Shown here: piece after piece, positions 38,988-48,605 of the stretch
How the letters are laid out: the number at the start of each line of letters is the position of its first letter
How positions within the stretch are numbered: the first letter of the stretch is position 1
Assembly: GCF_017352155.2 (NCBI RefSeq)
Contig: NZ_CP071462.1
Span: 1,798,001 to 1,862,000 of the forward strand
DNA from: Haloterrigena alkaliphila
Lineage (GTDB): Archaea; Halobacteriota; Halobacteria; Halobacteriales; Natrialbaceae
DNA: 64,000 nt
Direction: 5' to 3'
Notes under the pieces: generated by a model
Seen by the model: the letters and a program-made list of their open reading frames with translations, nothing else
What the model was told of the DNA's origin: nothing
Databases searched by the model: none
Position numbers and translations under genes: made by a program

Positions 38988-41471
38988 ATGACTGAAAACA
39001 CGCAACCGTCTGTGCGACCGCCCGAACCGCCGTCGACGGCCGCGTCCGGCTCCGACGCCTGCGATCTCTGCGACCTCCCGACGCCGCCGGAGCCGATCAC
39101 CGATCCAGACGTGGACGGCAGCTACTGCTGTCGCGGCTGTCTCGAGGTCTCGCGGACGCTCGAGCGGACCGACGACGCGCCCGACGAGTCGGCGGTCCGA
39201 TCGCGACTGGACGGCTCCGGCGCGGCTGACGGCCGCGACCTCGACGACCTCGACGGCGAGGACGCCTTCCTCGCGGTCGAGGGCATGCACTGCTCGACCT
39301 GCGAGGCGTTCCTCGAGACGACAGCCGAGCGCGAGGGCGGCGTGCTGGGCGCGACGGCCAGCTACGCGACGGACACGATCCGGCTCGTCTACGATCCCGA
39401 CCGGCTCGCGGCCGCGGACCTCCCCGAGATCGTCTCGGGGCACGGCTACACCGCGTTCGATCGGTCGGCCGGCGACGGCGGCGAGGCGGACGACGGCGTC
39501 GCCGCGCTCCTGCTCGGGGGCTTCTTCGGGATGATGGTCATGGTGTGGTACATCCTGTTTCTCTACCCGACCTACTTCGGCTTCGAACCGGTCGCGGCGT
39601 TCAGCGGTTACGAGAGCGCCTTCCTCGCGGCGAACATCTGGCTGTTCACGTCGTTCATCCTCTTTTACACCGGCTCCTCGATCCTCCGGGGGGCCGTCGT
39701 CAGTCTCCGGGCGCGTCGGCCGAACATGGACCTGCTCGTCGCGACCGCCGCGCTGGGATCGTACGGCTACAGCACGCTCGCGATACTCCTCGGGGAGCAC
39801 CACCTCTACTTCGACGTCACCGTCGCCATCGTCCTCGTCGTCACCGCGGGGACCCACTACGAGAAACTCGTCAAACGCCGCGCGACGGGGTTGCTCTCGG
39901 AGCTGACCGAACGACAGGTCGACGAGGCCCGCCTCGAGAGCGGCGAGACGGTGCCCCTCGAGGCCGTCGAGCCCGGCGATCGGCTCCTCGTCCGGCCCGG
40001 CGAGCGGATCCCCCTCGACGGCGAGGTCGTCGAGGGGTCGGCCGCCGTCGACGAGTCGCTGGTCACCGGCGAATCGCTGCCGGTCGGGAAGGCGGTCGGC
40101 GACGCGGTCCGCGGCGGCACCGTCGTCACCGACGCGCCGCTCGTCCTCGCGGTCGGCGACGAGGCCGAGAGCACCCTCGATCGGCTCGTTTCGCTGCTCT
40201 GGTCGATCCAGAGCGCCCGCCCGGGCGTCCAGCGCCTCGCGGACAAGCTCGCGACCGTCTTCGTCCCGCTGGTCGCCGCCCTCGCTGTCGGAGCGACCGC
40301 CGTCGCGCTCGCGACCGGCTCGAGTCCGTCCGCGGCCCTGCTGCTCGGGCTCACGGTCGTCATCGTCTCCTGTCCCTGCGCGCTCGGGCTGGCGACGCCG
40401 CTGGCGATCGCCGCCGGCGTTCAGGCGGCCGCCGAGCGTGGGATCGTGGTCGCCGCGGCGACCATCTTCGAGGACGCCCCGGACGTCGACGTCGTCGTCC
40501 TCGACAAGACGGGGACCATGACGACCGGGACGATGGCCGTCGAGGCCGTTCACGCGGCCGACGACACCGATCCCGACGAACTGCTCCGCCGCGCCGGCGC
40601 GGTCGAGGCGCTCTCGGCGCATCCGATCGCCGCCGCCGTCGCGGACGCGGCGCCCGAGGGTGCGGTCGCGGACGCCTCCGGTGCTCCGAGCGATCCCGAC
40701 GAAATTCGGGACGCAGACGCCGCGAACGGCGCCGGCTGTCCCGGCGCCGTCGAGTCCTTCGAGCGGTTCGACCGCGGCGTCAGCGGCGTCGTCGACGGCG
40801 AGCGCGTCGTCGTCGGCCACCCCGACGCCCTCCGCGAGCGCGGGCTGTCGGTCCCCGGGGCGCTCGAGTCCCCGATCGAGGACGCCCGCGAGGCGGGGCG
40901 AGTTCCGGTCGCCGTCGGCTGGGACGGCCGGACTCGCGGCGTCGTCGCCGTCGGCGATTCGCCCCGCGAGGACCTGGCGGCGGCGCTCGAGACGCTCTCG
41001 GACGGTCGCGAGGTCGTCGTCCTCACCGGCGACGAGGGGCCGGCCGCCGAGCGGTTCCGCGCGCTCGATGGCGTCGACGAGGTGTTCGCGGGCGTCCCGC
41101 CGGCGGCGAAGGCCGAGACCGTCGACCGCCTTCGGGCCCGCGGGACGGTCGCGATGGTCGGCGACGGGAGCAACGACGCCCCCGCGCTGGCCGCCGCCGA
41201 CGTCGGCATCGCGATGGGCGGCGGGACGAAACTCGCGACCGACGCGGCCGACGCGGTGATCGTCGGCGACGACCTCGCGGCCGTCGCCGAGACGTTCGAC
41301 ATCGCCTCGAGCACCCACCGGCGGGTCCGCCAGAACCTCGGCTGGGCGTTCTGTTACAACGCGGTGGCGATTCCGCTGGCCGTCGCGGGCCTTCTCAACC
41401 CCCTGTTCGCCGCCGTCGCGATGGCCGCCAGCAGCCTGCTGGTGGTTTGTAACTCCGCGCGGTCGCTCTGA
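38988..41471 (+). CDS. P1B-type copper-transporting ATPase (FixI/CcoI-like)
   Basis: 827 residues. An N-terminal treble-clef-like region has Cys25/Cys28 and Cys47, Cys48, Cys51, the arrangement of FixI/CcoI. A heavy-metal-associated domain with [11 protein letters not shown] (Cys102, Cys105) follows. Eight membrane segments include the metal-binding SCPCALG (Cys462-Pro-Cys464). The phosphorylation site DKTGT is at Asp506, with SAHPIA (nucleotide His-Pro), and [10 protein letters not shown] closing the hinge. It moves copper across the membrane by ATP hydrolysis. The FixI-like N-terminus and its place directly behind the TauE/SafE gene, opposite the ba3 oxidase operon, argue for copper supply to the oxidase rather than detoxification. 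Confidence 0.93.
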   Translation: MTENTQPSVRPPEPPSTAASGSDACDLCDLPTPPEPITDPDVDGSYCCRGCLEVSRTLERTDDAPDESAVRSRLDGSGAADGRDLDDLDGEDAFLAVEGMHCSTCEAFLETTAEREGGVLGATASYATDTIRLVYDPDRLAAADLPEIVSGHGYTAFDRSAGDGGEADDGVAALLLGGFFGMMVMVWYILFLYPTYFGFEPVAAFSGYESAFLAANIWLFTSFILFYTGSSILRGAVVSLRARRPNMDLLVATAALGSYGYSTLAILLGEHHLYFDVTVAIVLVVTAGTHYEKLVKRRATGLLSELTERQVDEARLESGETVPLEAVEPGDRLLVRPGERIPLDGEVVEGSAAVDESLVTGESLPVGKAVGDAVRGGTVVTDAPLVLAVGDEAESTLDRLVSLLWSIQSARPGVQRLADKLATVFVPLVAALAVGATAVALATGSSPSAALLLGLTVVIVSCPCALGLATPLAIAAGVQAAAERGIVVAAATIFEDAPDVDVVVLDKTGTMTTGTMAVEAVHAADDTDPDELLRRAGAVEALSAHPIAAAVADAAPEGAVADASGAPSDPDEIRDADAANGAGCPGAVESFERFDRGVSGVVDGERVVVGHPDALRERGLSVPGALESPIEDAREAGRVPVAVGWDGRTRGVVAVGDSPREDLAAALETLSDGREVVVLTGDEGPAAERFRALDGVDEVFAGVPPAAKAETVDRLRARGTVAMVGDGSNDAPALAAADVGIAMGGGTKLATDAADAVIVGDDLAAVAETFDIASSTHRRVRQNLGWAFCYNAVAIPLAVAGLLNPLFAAVAMAASSLLVVCNSARSL

Positions 41472-41524
41472 CGCTTGACGCTGGCCGCTGGGAAGGTCGA
41501 TCGAGAACCGGAGACGCGCCGCCG

Positions 41525-41761
41525 TTACTCCTCGTCGTCCGCGTCGGTCACGACGCGTTCGACTTCCTGGCGCTCGCCGTCCTCGTAGACGTAGGTCGTC
41601 CCTTCGTCCTCGTCTCGCGTTCGCCGATGGCTCCCGTCGCAGAACGGGAAGGACTCTGAGAGACCGCACTGACAAACCGCGACGTCGCCCTTTTCGTCGT
41701 CGATATCCGACGGATCCAGTTTCCGCGGCCCCTGCTCCTCGAGTTCGACCAGTCGTGACAT
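41525..41761 (-). CDS. CDGSH iron-sulfur domain protein
   Basis: 78 residues. The CDGSH motif is CQCGLSESFPFCDGSHR: three Cys and one His in C-x-C-...-C-D-G-S-H, binding a 2Fe-2S cluster, near residues 30-46. The remainder is acidic. Members carry a redox-active or labile cluster; the archaeal role is not known. It is convergent with the ATPase gene. Confidence 0.92.
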   Translation of the reverse strand: MSRLVELEEQGPRKLDPSDIDDEKGDVAVCQCGLSESFPFCDGSHRRTRDEDEGTTYVYEDGERQEVERVVTDADDEE

Positions 41762-41944
41762 GGCCGTCGGTTCGGCGCCGCCGAAGAAAAAGGGCCGGTC
41801 GGAAGCGGTGGCGACCCGCTGTCGGCGTTCCGTCGGTACCCCTCGAACGGCCCGCGCGGCCGATTCGCCGCTGGCTGAGGTGGCCGAATTCGTCGTAAAC
41901 GCAAGCTACTTGGGTCCCGTTCGTAATTTCGACGTACGAAGTCC

Positions 41945-42238
41945 ATGACTTTCCACGACGCGGGAACGTCGACCGCCATCACGCTCGCCGTCGTCAAGAC
42001 GCTCATCCTGCTCGTGGGCAGTCTCATCACGTTCCTCGCGTTCAAAGCCTACCGGCGCACTCGCCAGCGCGCACTGGGATTTCTCGCCGCCGGATTCGGT
42101 CTCGTCACCCTCGGACTGGTCTTGGCCGGCCTCCTCTACGAACTGCTCGAGGTCCCGCTGATGACCGGGATCCTGCTCGAGAGCCTCCTCATGCTCGTCG
42201 GCTTCCTCGTGATCGCCTACTCGCTGTACGTTACGTAG
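41945..42238 (+). CDS. Small three-helix membrane protein (DUF7521-like)
   Basis: 97 residues with three hydrophobic segments (about 10-33, 43-65 and 72-95) joined by KAYRRTRQRA, a positive loop that would be inside. The layout matches a haloarchaeal family often next to HTH regulators, but here no regulator is adjacent. Function unknown. Confidence 0.75.
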   Translation: MTFHDAGTSTAITLAVVKTLILLVGSLITFLAFKAYRRTRQRALGFLAAGFGLVTLGLVLAGLLYELLEVPLMTGILLESLLMLVGFLVIAYSLYVT

Positions 42239-42295
42239 CTGCTCTCCGGGATCGGTGGTCACGTGCTCGAGGGAGACGATCGACTCGAGGACTAA

Positions 42296-42946
42296 GTGAC
42301 TGCGTCCCGCGAGTACGATCCGGTGACCGGATCTGAAAACGGCGGCTCCCGACCCGACGCGGACTCGCGACGAGAACCGGCCCTCGAGGCGGACGATGGC
42401 CCCTCCCCGGCCGTTCGCGCGGTCGTCGACGAACGCTCGCCGGGGCGCGCACTCGACGTCGCCACCGGCACCGGCCGGAACGCCGTCGCCCTCGCCGAGT
42501 GCGGCTGGACCGTCGACGCCGTCGACATTTCGATGACGAAGCTTTCGCAAGCGCAGGCCCGCGAGCGGGCGAACGAGCGATCGGTCTCCGTCGACTGGAT
42601 CCTGGCCGACGTCGACAGCTACTGCTTCCCGACGGCGGTCTACGACCTCGTGACGGTGCGCTTCTTCGACGCGCGCGGTCGTCTGTCAGCCCTGACCGAC
42701 GCGCTCGCTCCCGGCGGAATCCTCTGTTACGAACACTACCTCGCGTCGCCGGCGGGGGAGTCCGGTCCGGGGGACCGGTTTCGATTCGAGCCGAACGAAC
42801 TCCTGTCGGCGTGTTCCGATCTGGTAATCCTGTACTACGCCGAACACCACGAGGGCGACGAGCCGCGGGTCACGCTGATCGCGCGCGACGAGGACGGGTC
42901 GTCGCGGTGGCGGCCGCAGTCGTCGTCGCTCCGTCGCGTCCCCTGA
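42296..42946 (+). CDS. Class I SAM-dependent methyltransferase (TehB-like)
   Basis: 216 residues from a GTG start. The AdoMet-binding motif I is ALDVATGTGRNAVALAE (residues 51-67), followed by the acidic VDAVDISMTKL and motif IV YDLVTVRFFDARG. The first 45 residues are disordered. No substrate motif is seen; TehB- or UbiE-like small-molecule methylation is most likely. It is convergent with the epimerase gene 10 bp away. Confidence 0.85.
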   Translation: MTASREYDPVTGSENGGSRPDADSRREPALEADDGPSPAVRAVVDERSPGRALDVATGTGRNAVALAECGWTVDAVDISMTKLSQAQARERANERSVSVDWILADVDSYCFPTAVYDLVTVRFFDARGRLSALTDALAPGGILCYEHYLASPAGESGPGDRFRFEPNELLSACSDLVILYYAEHHEGDEPRVTLIARDEDGSSRWRPQSSSLRRVP

Positions 42947-42956
42947 GTCGGCCGAC

Positions 42957-43877
42957 TCACAGCCAGGTCGGTGCCGACACGTCCCCCTCCCGCTCGTGGA
43001 CCGTGTACTCGGGCGTCCAGCCGAGCAGCTCGGCGGCCTTCGCGTTCGACAGCGCCGACTCTTTCCCCTCGAGCGAGGAGTCCTCGGGCAGGTCGCCACA
43101 GACCGCCTCGACGATCTCCGCGGTCGGCCGCCCGAGGTAGTTCTCGTCGGCGACGCAGAGGAACGCCTCGTGGCCCTCGAGGTCGGCCGCCAGCGCCGCT
43201 TCGACCATCCGGGCGACGTCGCGGACGTCGACGGAGGACGCGAAGTTCCCGCTCGGTTCCTCGCTCGCGAGATCGGAGCCGTCCTCGGGCGGGCGCGCTC
43301 GCTCCTTCGTCGGCGAGAAGATCGTCGCCGGTCGGATCGTCGCGATCGAGATTCCGTACCGGCGGGCGATCGCCTTCGCGATTTCCTCGCCGCAGACCTT
43401 CGAGAGCCCGTAGGCGTCCTCTGGCCTGCGCTCGTGGGCCTCGTCGATCGGCAGGTAGTCGGGCGTCCACGCGGATTCGGCGAACAGCGCGCCGTAGGTC
43501 GCCTGCGAGGACGACCAGACGACGTCGATCCCCTCGCGGCCGGCCGCCTGCAGGACGTTGTACGCGCTCGTGACGTTGTTCTCGAAGAGCCGCGTCGACG
43601 GGTTCTCGAGCGGATCCGAGAGCGCCGCGAAGTGAACGACTGCGTCGGGGTCGACCTCGTGAATCGTCTCCCAGGTGTCGACCCCCTCGGTCAGATCGAC
43701 GGCGCGAAAGGTGGCGTTCGCGCGGACGCCCTCGGGCCGGTCGACGTCGACCCCGACGACGTCGACTCCCCGGTCGGCCAGTCGGTCGACGACCCACGAC
43801 CCGACGTCGCCGGTCGCGCCCGTGACGATCACCGTCTCCGCGTCGAACTCGAACTCCGCCGTCGATAGCTCGTCCAT
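42957..43877 (-). CDS. NAD-dependent epimerase/dehydratase
   Basis: 306 residues from ATG 43877. Extended SDR with VIVTGATGDVGSWVVDRLAD (NAD loop), Asp at GVDVDRP, HFAALSDPLENP, catalytic Ser region WSSSQATYGA, and Y-x3-K in YGLSKVCGEE. Most like UDP-sugar or dTDP-sugar epimerases of the haloarchaeal type; the substrate is not defined. It is unrelated by close sequence to Azf at 11156, though of the same fold. Confidence 0.9.
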   Translation of the reverse strand: MDELSTAEFEFDAETVIVTGATGDVGSWVVDRLADRGVDVVGVDVDRPEGVRANATFRAVDLTEGVDTWETIHEVDPDAVVHFAALSDPLENPSTRLFENNVTSAYNVLQAAGREGIDVVWSSSQATYGALFAESAWTPDYLPIDEAHERRPEDAYGLSKVCGEEIAKAIARRYGISIATIRPATIFSPTKERARPPEDGSDLASEEPSGNFASSVDVRDVARMVEAALAADLEGHEAFLCVADENYLGRPTAEIVEAVCGDLPEDSSLEGKESALSNAKAAELLGWTPEYTVHEREGDVSAPTWL

Positions 43878-44003
43878 ACCGGTCGTCCAACGGTCACCCA
43901 CTAAACCGTGGTTCCTGCATCGTGACCGGTGCGTTCGCCGGTTCTCCTCGGATCGTCGGTCGGCTGGCGGTATCGCGTCGGGTGGTGTCCGGCCGAATCG
44001 GGC

Positions 44004-44813
44004 TCAGCGCGGCTCTCCGTCGGCGTCCTCGAGATCCTCGTCGTCGGAATCGGGGTCCGAGACGGCGCCCTCGTTCCCCCGCGGCGGGGCCTCCTCCGAC
44101 ATCGGTTCGGGATCGGTTCCCTCGAGCGAGGGGTACGCCTGCTCGGCATCGGGTCCCGTCGCCTCGCTGGCTTCGTCGGCCATCGCGGCCTCGGAGAGGC
44201 CGACCTCGACGTGGTCGTCGGGCGTCGATTCGTCGTCGGTATCGGGCCGCCGCGGATCTTCCTCGTCCGCGTCCTCGAGGTGGGGCTTCGGCGACGCGTT
44301 CTCCGTCTGGTCCGTGGTGAACCGCACGGCCCCCTCGTCGGGGGCGGTCTCGGTCTCGACGTCCGGCTCCCCCGAGACGCCGCGGGGGTTCGTCTCGGAC
44401 TCGTGGAGCACGTCGGATCGCTCGCGGTGGGCCACGGCCTCGTCGGAGGTCTCGCCCGCGTCGTCGCCGATTCCGATCGACTCGGTGGCGGCGTCCTCGT
44501 CCGACTCGGCGGTCTCCGTGAACGAGTCGGGTAGCTCCACGATGGTCGCCCCGCCGCTCGAGCGGCGCAGCCGGAGGCCGACGCCGAGCAACGCGCCGCC
44601 GACGAACGCGCGAACGCCGGCGCGGCGTCGGTCGCGTCCCGCGTTCCGCACTGCGCCGACGAGCAGGCCGGCGCCGGCCAGTAGCGGGAGGCGTCCGTTC
44701 CGGGCGTGGGTGGTGACGCTCGACAGGAGTCGTCTCGATCTGGACCGGGTGTCGGTTTCGTCGGTTCCGTACGTCGCCTCGAGGTCGGCCGTATCGGTGC
44801 TGTGAGAGGACAT
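44004..44813 (-). CDS. Acidic, mostly disordered haloarchaeal protein
   Basis: 269 residues. Residues 25-85 are the only ordered-looking part, with Arg-rich text and two short hydrophobic runs (LPLLAGAGLLVGAV and AFVGGALLGVGLRL) that could be membrane hairpins. The rest, about 180 residues, is almost entirely Asp, Glu, Ser, Thr, Pro and Gly. I do not recognise it. It stands alone, 194 bp from tRNA-Thr. Confidence 0.65.
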   Translation of the reverse strand: MSSHSTDTADLEATYGTDETDTRSRSRRLLSSVTTHARNGRLPLLAGAGLLVGAVRNAGRDRRRAGVRAFVGGALLGVGLRLRRSSGGATIVELPDSFTETAESDEDAATESIGIGDDAGETSDEAVAHRERSDVLHESETNPRGVSGEPDVETETAPDEGAVRFTTDQTENASPKPHLEDADEEDPRRPDTDDESTPDDHVEVGLSEAAMADEASEATGPDAEQAYPSLEGTDPEPMSEEAPPRGNEGAVSDPDSDDEDLEDADGEPR

Positions 44814-45007
44814 AACTGGTACTGAAAGCGAGTTCGAACTGGCCGTTTGATCGTCCGGACCATGATACGATTTCGCGACGGTTGAATCCCCGCCACGCCA
44901 CTGCTGACAAACCGGGACACGGAACCGACGAACGCCGACTACGCCTCGATCGAAGCGACGGCGCTTTTGACGCTCGTCGCAGTTGCTGAGTGCGTGAATT
45001 CTGAGAA

Positions 45008-45079
45008 AGCCTAGGCCGGGATTTGAACCCGGGCTCTCGTCCTTACCAAGGACGCGCTTTACCGCTAAGCTACCCAGGC
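45008..45079 (-). tRNA. tRNA-Thr (anticodon GGU)
   Basis: 72 bases read from 45079 to 45008: acceptor GCCTGGG/CCTAGGC (one G-T pair), D arm with AGCTTAGCGGTAAAGC, anticodon stem CGTCC/GGACG around TTGGTAA (anticodon GGT), T arm CCGGGTTCAAATCCCGG. The discriminator base is T. No post-tRNA stem-loop of the Val/Phe/His type follows. Confidence 0.95.
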
Positions 45080-45173
45080 GCGCAGTTCCTCGTTGTCTCG
45101 AGTCGTCTTTATGACTTTCGATCCGCCACAGGGCGTGGGTCCGCGTGGCGCGGCCAGCGATAGCCCGCTCGGT

Positions 45174-45977
45174 TCAGGGATCCGTCGCGGACGTCGCTCG
45201 ATCGGTCGTGTGGTCCTCGAGGGCCCGGTCCCACAGCGACGGCTCGAGGTCGGCGAGACACTCGGCGGCCGGCGGGAACGAGGGGCCGACGGCGTCGGCG
45301 ATGGCGTCGGCGGTGGCCAGCAGCCGCGGCGGCGGGGAGTCGCCGCTCGCGGCGGCGCCGGTGCGGACGGCGAGTTCGAGGATGTCCCGCTCGAGGTTGG
45401 CGTCGATGGACGCGGGATCGACGCCGGCGTCCCCGTCGGTCGCGGACTCGTCGTCGGCGATGGCGTCGCGCCGGGTCTGGTCGCGGCCGAACGCCTGGAC
45501 GGTTCGGACCGCCTTCCCGGCGGCGTCGGTGCGCGCGAGCAGGTAGAAGCCCCGGGCGACGAGGATGTCGGCGGCGAGGATCTCGAGGTCGCCCCGCTCG
45601 CCGTTCTCGAGGTCGCCTCGCTCCGCCTCGAGATCGGCCCAGGGTTCCTCGTGGGCGAGCGAGCGCGTCAGGCGCAGCCCCTCGTAGATGAGTTGGACCC
45701 CGGCCGCTTGGGTGGCGATCCCGCCGGTATCGGTCTCGGGGTCGCCGGAGTCTGGGCCGCGGTCGATCTCGGCTGCCCGCTCTCGATTCCCGTCGCTCTC
45801 GTACTCGAGAACGCTTCTTCGGTCGGGAGCCATCGCTGCGGCGCTCTCGATGGTGAGTACGCCGGGAACCATCGAGGCCTCGTCGAGCGTCGTTTCGATG
45901 AGGTCGTGCAACTGGGGTGGTTCGACGTCCGCGACGGCCTCGGCGGCGACACGCCGACAGCTATCGGCCGTTTCCAT
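45174..45977 (-). CDS. Haloarchaeal helical protein (DUF7114-like)
   Basis: 267 residues from ATG 45977, helical throughout. AAGVQLIYEGLRLTRSLAHE and LEILAADILVARGFYLLART recall the helices of isoprenoid diphosphate synthases, but the Asp-rich D-D-x-x-D motifs are missing, so catalytic activity of that kind is unlikely. It is divergent from the enoyl-CoA hydratase gene, whose start is 62 bp away. Function unknown. Confidence 0.75.
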   Translation of the reverse strand: METADSCRRVAAEAVADVEPPQLHDLIETTLDEASMVPGVLTIESAAAMAPDRRSVLEYESDGNRERAAEIDRGPDSGDPETDTGGIATQAAGVQLIYEGLRLTRSLAHEEPWADLEAERGDLENGERGDLEILAADILVARGFYLLARTDAAGKAVRTVQAFGRDQTRRDAIADDESATDGDAGVDPASIDANLERDILELAVRTGAAASGDSPPPRLLATADAIADAVGPSFPPAAECLADLEPSLWDRALEDHTTDRATSATDP

Positions 45978-46038
45978 TGACGGACGCTTACGAGGGCGGA
46001 GCCAAAGACCTTTGGAAACGTCCGGTCGACTGGCGAAC

Positions 46039-46749
46039 ATGATCGACGTCGCCACCGACGCCGACCGATCCGTTCGCACCGTCACGATCGACCGCCCCGA
46101 GGCGCGCAACGCGCTCACCGTCGAGGGCCTCGAGGCCCTCGAGGCGGCGGTCGACGACGCCGAGGAGAGCGTAATCTACCTCCGCGGCGCCGGCCCGGCG
46201 TTCTGCGCGGGCGCGGATCTGGCGGCGGTCGGCGACCTCGACGGCGACTCCGAGCGGGCGATCGAATTCGCCCGGCTGGGCCAGCGCGTCGCGCGAACGA
46301 TCGAGGACTCGCCGGCCGTCGTCGTGGCCGGGATCGACGGCCCCGCGCGCGGCGGCGGTCTCGAACTCGCGCTGGCCTGCGACGTTCGCGTGGGGACGCC
46401 CGACTCGACCTACGGCGAGCCCGGCGTCACGTTCGGCCTCTTCGGCGCCTGGGGCGGCACCGTCCGCCTGCCCCGAGTGCTGGGGGAGGGCGACGCCCTC
46501 GAGTTCGCACTCTCCGGCCGAACCGTCGACGCCGAGGCGGCGCTGCGGATGGGCCTGATCTCGCGAATCGAGGCCGAGCCGCGCGCGGTCGCGGAAGAGA
46601 TTGCCGAGAACGCCGACGACGCCCTCACCGTCCTCAAACGACGGATTCGCGACGACCGGGAACGGGCGACGCAGGAACGGCTCGAGGCGGACGCGTTCGG
46701 AGACCTCGTCGCGGTCCACGCCGACGACATCGACGCCGTCCTCGAGTGA
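46039..46749 (+). CDS. Enoyl-CoA hydratase/isomerase family protein
   Basis: 236 residues from ATG 46039. Crotonase fold: TIDRPEARNALTVEGLEAL, the first oxyanion-hole segment GPAFCAGADLAAVGDL, and the second GPARGGGLELALACDVRVG. The glutamates of true hydratases are present only in part: the position after GGGLELA-CD is occupied by TYGEPGVTFGLF with one Glu. Residue pattern allows hydratase or isomerase. It acts on acyl-CoA in the cytoplasm. No other fatty-acid gene is close. Confidence 0.88.
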   Translation: MIDVATDADRSVRTVTIDRPEARNALTVEGLEALEAAVDDAEESVIYLRGAGPAFCAGADLAAVGDLDGDSERAIEFARLGQRVARTIEDSPAVVVAGIDGPARGGGLELALACDVRVGTPDSTYGEPGVTFGLFGAWGGTVRLPRVLGEGDALEFALSGRTVDAEAALRMGLISRIEAEPRAVAEEIAENADDALTVLKRRIRDDRERATQERLEADAFGDLVAVHADDIDAVLE

Positions 46750-46818
46750 CGCGCAGCGGATGTTGGTTGCTACCACACCACAACTAGCTTTTTTGTCACC
46801 CCAGCGAAACGGAGGGCC

Positions 46819-47358
46819 ATGCCAGACGCAGTGTTTCTGTCCGGCGATCGCGTCGATCTCCGACCGATCGAGGAGGACGACCTCGAGTTCCTGCAGCGGG
46901 AGATCAACGATCCGCGCGTCTGGCGGGCGATCGGCGGCTCGAGACCGATCAATCGCGCGCAGGAACGGGAGTTCTTCGAGAACGTCGTCTGTGACGACGA
47001 CTCGGTGAACCTCCTGATCGTCGCCGATTCGACGCCGGTGGGAACGATCGGCTTCAACTCGATCGAGTGGGAGCCCCAGCGCGCGGAGATCGGCTACTGG
47101 ATCGCACCGGAGCACCACCGGCACGGGTACGGCACCGACGCGACCGAGCGCGTCGTCAGATACGGGTTCGACCAGCTCGGCCTGCACAAGATCGAGGCTC
47201 GCGTCTTCGAGTTCAACGCGGCCTCGAGACGACTCCTCGAGTCGGTCGGGTTCACGGAGGAGGGCGTCCACCGCGACGAGGTGTTCATCGACGGCGAGTA
47301 CCAGGACACCTACTGGTACGGGCTCCTCGAGGACGAGTGGCGGTCGCAGACCGAATAG
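46819..47358 (+). CDS. GNAT-family N-acetyltransferase (RimJ/RimL-like)
   Basis: 179 residues. The acetyl-CoA loop is HHRHGYGTDATERVV (R-x-x-G-x-G/A) at about residues 100-114. It is followed by the HKIEARVFEFNAASRRLLES strand-helix with the conserved Asn, and GFTEEGVHRDEVFIDGEYQD typical of the RimJ/RimL group. It acetylates an amino group of a protein terminus or a small molecule. It starts 69 bp after the hydratase gene, in the same direction, and may be cotranscribed. Confidence 0.9.
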   Translation: MPDAVFLSGDRVDLRPIEEDDLEFLQREINDPRVWRAIGGSRPINRAQEREFFENVVCDDDSVNLLIVADSTPVGTIGFNSIEWEPQRAEIGYWIAPEHHRHGYGTDATERVVRYGFDQLGLHKIEARVFEFNAASRRLLESVGFTEEGVHRDEVFIDGEYQDTYWYGLLEDEWRSQTE

Positions 47359-47364
47359 CTGCGA

Positions 47365-48159
47365 TCAGTCCAGCGGCTCCGGCGCCGGCGGCACCTGACG
47401 CTTGTGCGCGCTGCCCTCGTACATCCCGCGGACCTTCTCGACCGTTTCCTCGTCGATCTCGAGCAGCCGAGCCGTCGCGGCCACCGACAGCGGGCCGTCG
47501 ACGTGCGTCGCGAGGATCGAGTCGAGCGTCTCGTAGCTGACGCCCATCTCGTCCTCGTCGGTCTGGTCGGCCCACAGCCCCGCCGTGGCCGTCTTCGCGG
47601 CGAGGTCCTCGGGCACGCCCACGTGGCGGGCGAGCTGGCGGACCTGCGCCTTGTAGAGGTTCCCGATCGGGTGGCAGTCGACGGCGCCGTCGCCGTACTT
47701 GGTGAAGTAGCCGACCGCGGCCTCGCTGCGGTTGCCCGTCCCGAGGACCATCCGACTCTCGTGGTTGGCCACGAGGTAGTTCAGGACGCCCCGGACACGC
47801 GCGCGGGCGTTCCCGACGGCCACGTGGTCACCCTCCGCTTCGGGGTAGGCCGACAACAGCGCGTCGACGATGGGCTCGACCTCGATGACGTCGTAGCTCA
47901 TCTCGAGGTCCTGCGCGACTCGTTCGGCGTCGCTCATGTTCCCCTCGCTGCTGACGCGGGCCGGGAGGACGAGCCCGTAGACGTTCTCGGGGCCCAGCGC
48001 CTCGGTGGCGAGGGAGGCGACGAGCGTGCTGTCGATTCCCCCCGACAGCCCCAGTACGGCGCCGCCGGTACCCGCGGCGTCGACCTGATCTCGGATGAAT
48101 GCGGTGATGTGTTCGCGTCGCCGTTCCAGTTCGTCCTCTGAGAAGCGAAGGTCGAGCAT
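47365..48159 (-). CDS. nadE: NAD+ synthase
   Basis: 264 residues. ATP pyrophosphatase motif LGLSGGIDSTLVASLA at residues 37-52, and the NadE signature MVLGTGNRSEAAVGYFTKYG with DCHPIGNLYKAQVR. The synthetase domain alone is present, so ammonia is the nitrogen donor. It makes NAD from nicotinic acid adenine dinucleotide in the cytoplasm. A NAD kinase gene (53930) is also in the window. Confidence 0.95.
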   Translation of the reverse strand: MLDLRFSEDELERRREHITAFIRDQVDAAGTGGAVLGLSGGIDSTLVASLATEALGPENVYGLVLPARVSSEGNMSDAERVAQDLEMSYDVIEVEPIVDALLSAYPEAEGDHVAVGNARARVRGVLNYLVANHESRMVLGTGNRSEAAVGYFTKYGDGAVDCHPIGNLYKAQVRQLARHVGVPEDLAAKTATAGLWADQTDEDEMGVSYETLDSILATHVDGPLSVAATARLLEIDEETVEKVRGMYEGSAHKRQVPPAPEPLD

Positions 48160-48329
48160 CTGTCTGGCTGTCCGTACGGCTGGCCCGTCCTAATAGCCTC
48201 CCCTCACTGGCAAAAAGTGGACGACCGTCCGATCGTCGACGCGTCGGAACGGATGGGGCTCGAGACAGAGCGCTACGTTCAAGTGAAACCGCCGGCTACG
48301 TGTCGGTGTTCGCAGTGCGTTCGTAGTGA

Positions 48330-48399
48330 GCAGTTCCGACGGAACTGCGATCCACGGCGCGCGAGGTGCGCCGGTGGCGAGCAAATCCGGAGGATTTGC
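48330..48399. repeat. Two stem-loops with matching flanks upstream of tRNA-Gly
   Basis: GCAGTTCC-gac-GGAACTGC (48330-48348) and GCAAATCC-gga-GGATTTGC (48381-48399) share the flanks GA before and GA after, while the stem letters differ but keep pairing. Between and after them GTGCGCCGGTGG appears at 48366-48377 and again at 48435-48446 as the first bases of tRNA-Gly. The gap 48160-48435 has no gene. Confidence 0.65.
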
Positions 48400-48435
48400 G
48401 AGTTGCGGCGCGCAAACGAACGGAGTGAGTGCAGT

Positions 48436-48506
48436 GCGCCGGTGGTCCAGTGGTAGGACTCGAGCTTCCCAAGCTCGCGGCCCGGGTTCAATTCCCGGCC
48501 GGCGCA
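48436..48506 (+). tRNA. tRNA-Gly (anticodon CCC)
   Basis: 71 bases: acceptor GCGCCGG/CCGGCGC, D arm GTCCAGTGGTAGGAC, anticodon stem CGAGC/GCTCG around TTCCCAA (anticodon CCC), T arm CCGGGTTCAATTCCCGG and discriminator A. No intron. Confidence 0.94.
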
Positions 48507-48605
48507 CTTCTCGAGCAACGAAAATCCGATAGTGGCGTCTCCACCCACTCTTCGAGATGAACGCGCGCCTTCTCGTGCGGGCCGGAAAGCGACCCAAACA
48601 ATCGA

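Noticed and set aside
38289-41471. Open frame of 1060 codons on the plus strand
   Set aside because: The real ATPase starts at ATG 38988. The part before it is Arg-rich shadow of the TauE/SafE gene, a common effect of high GC content.
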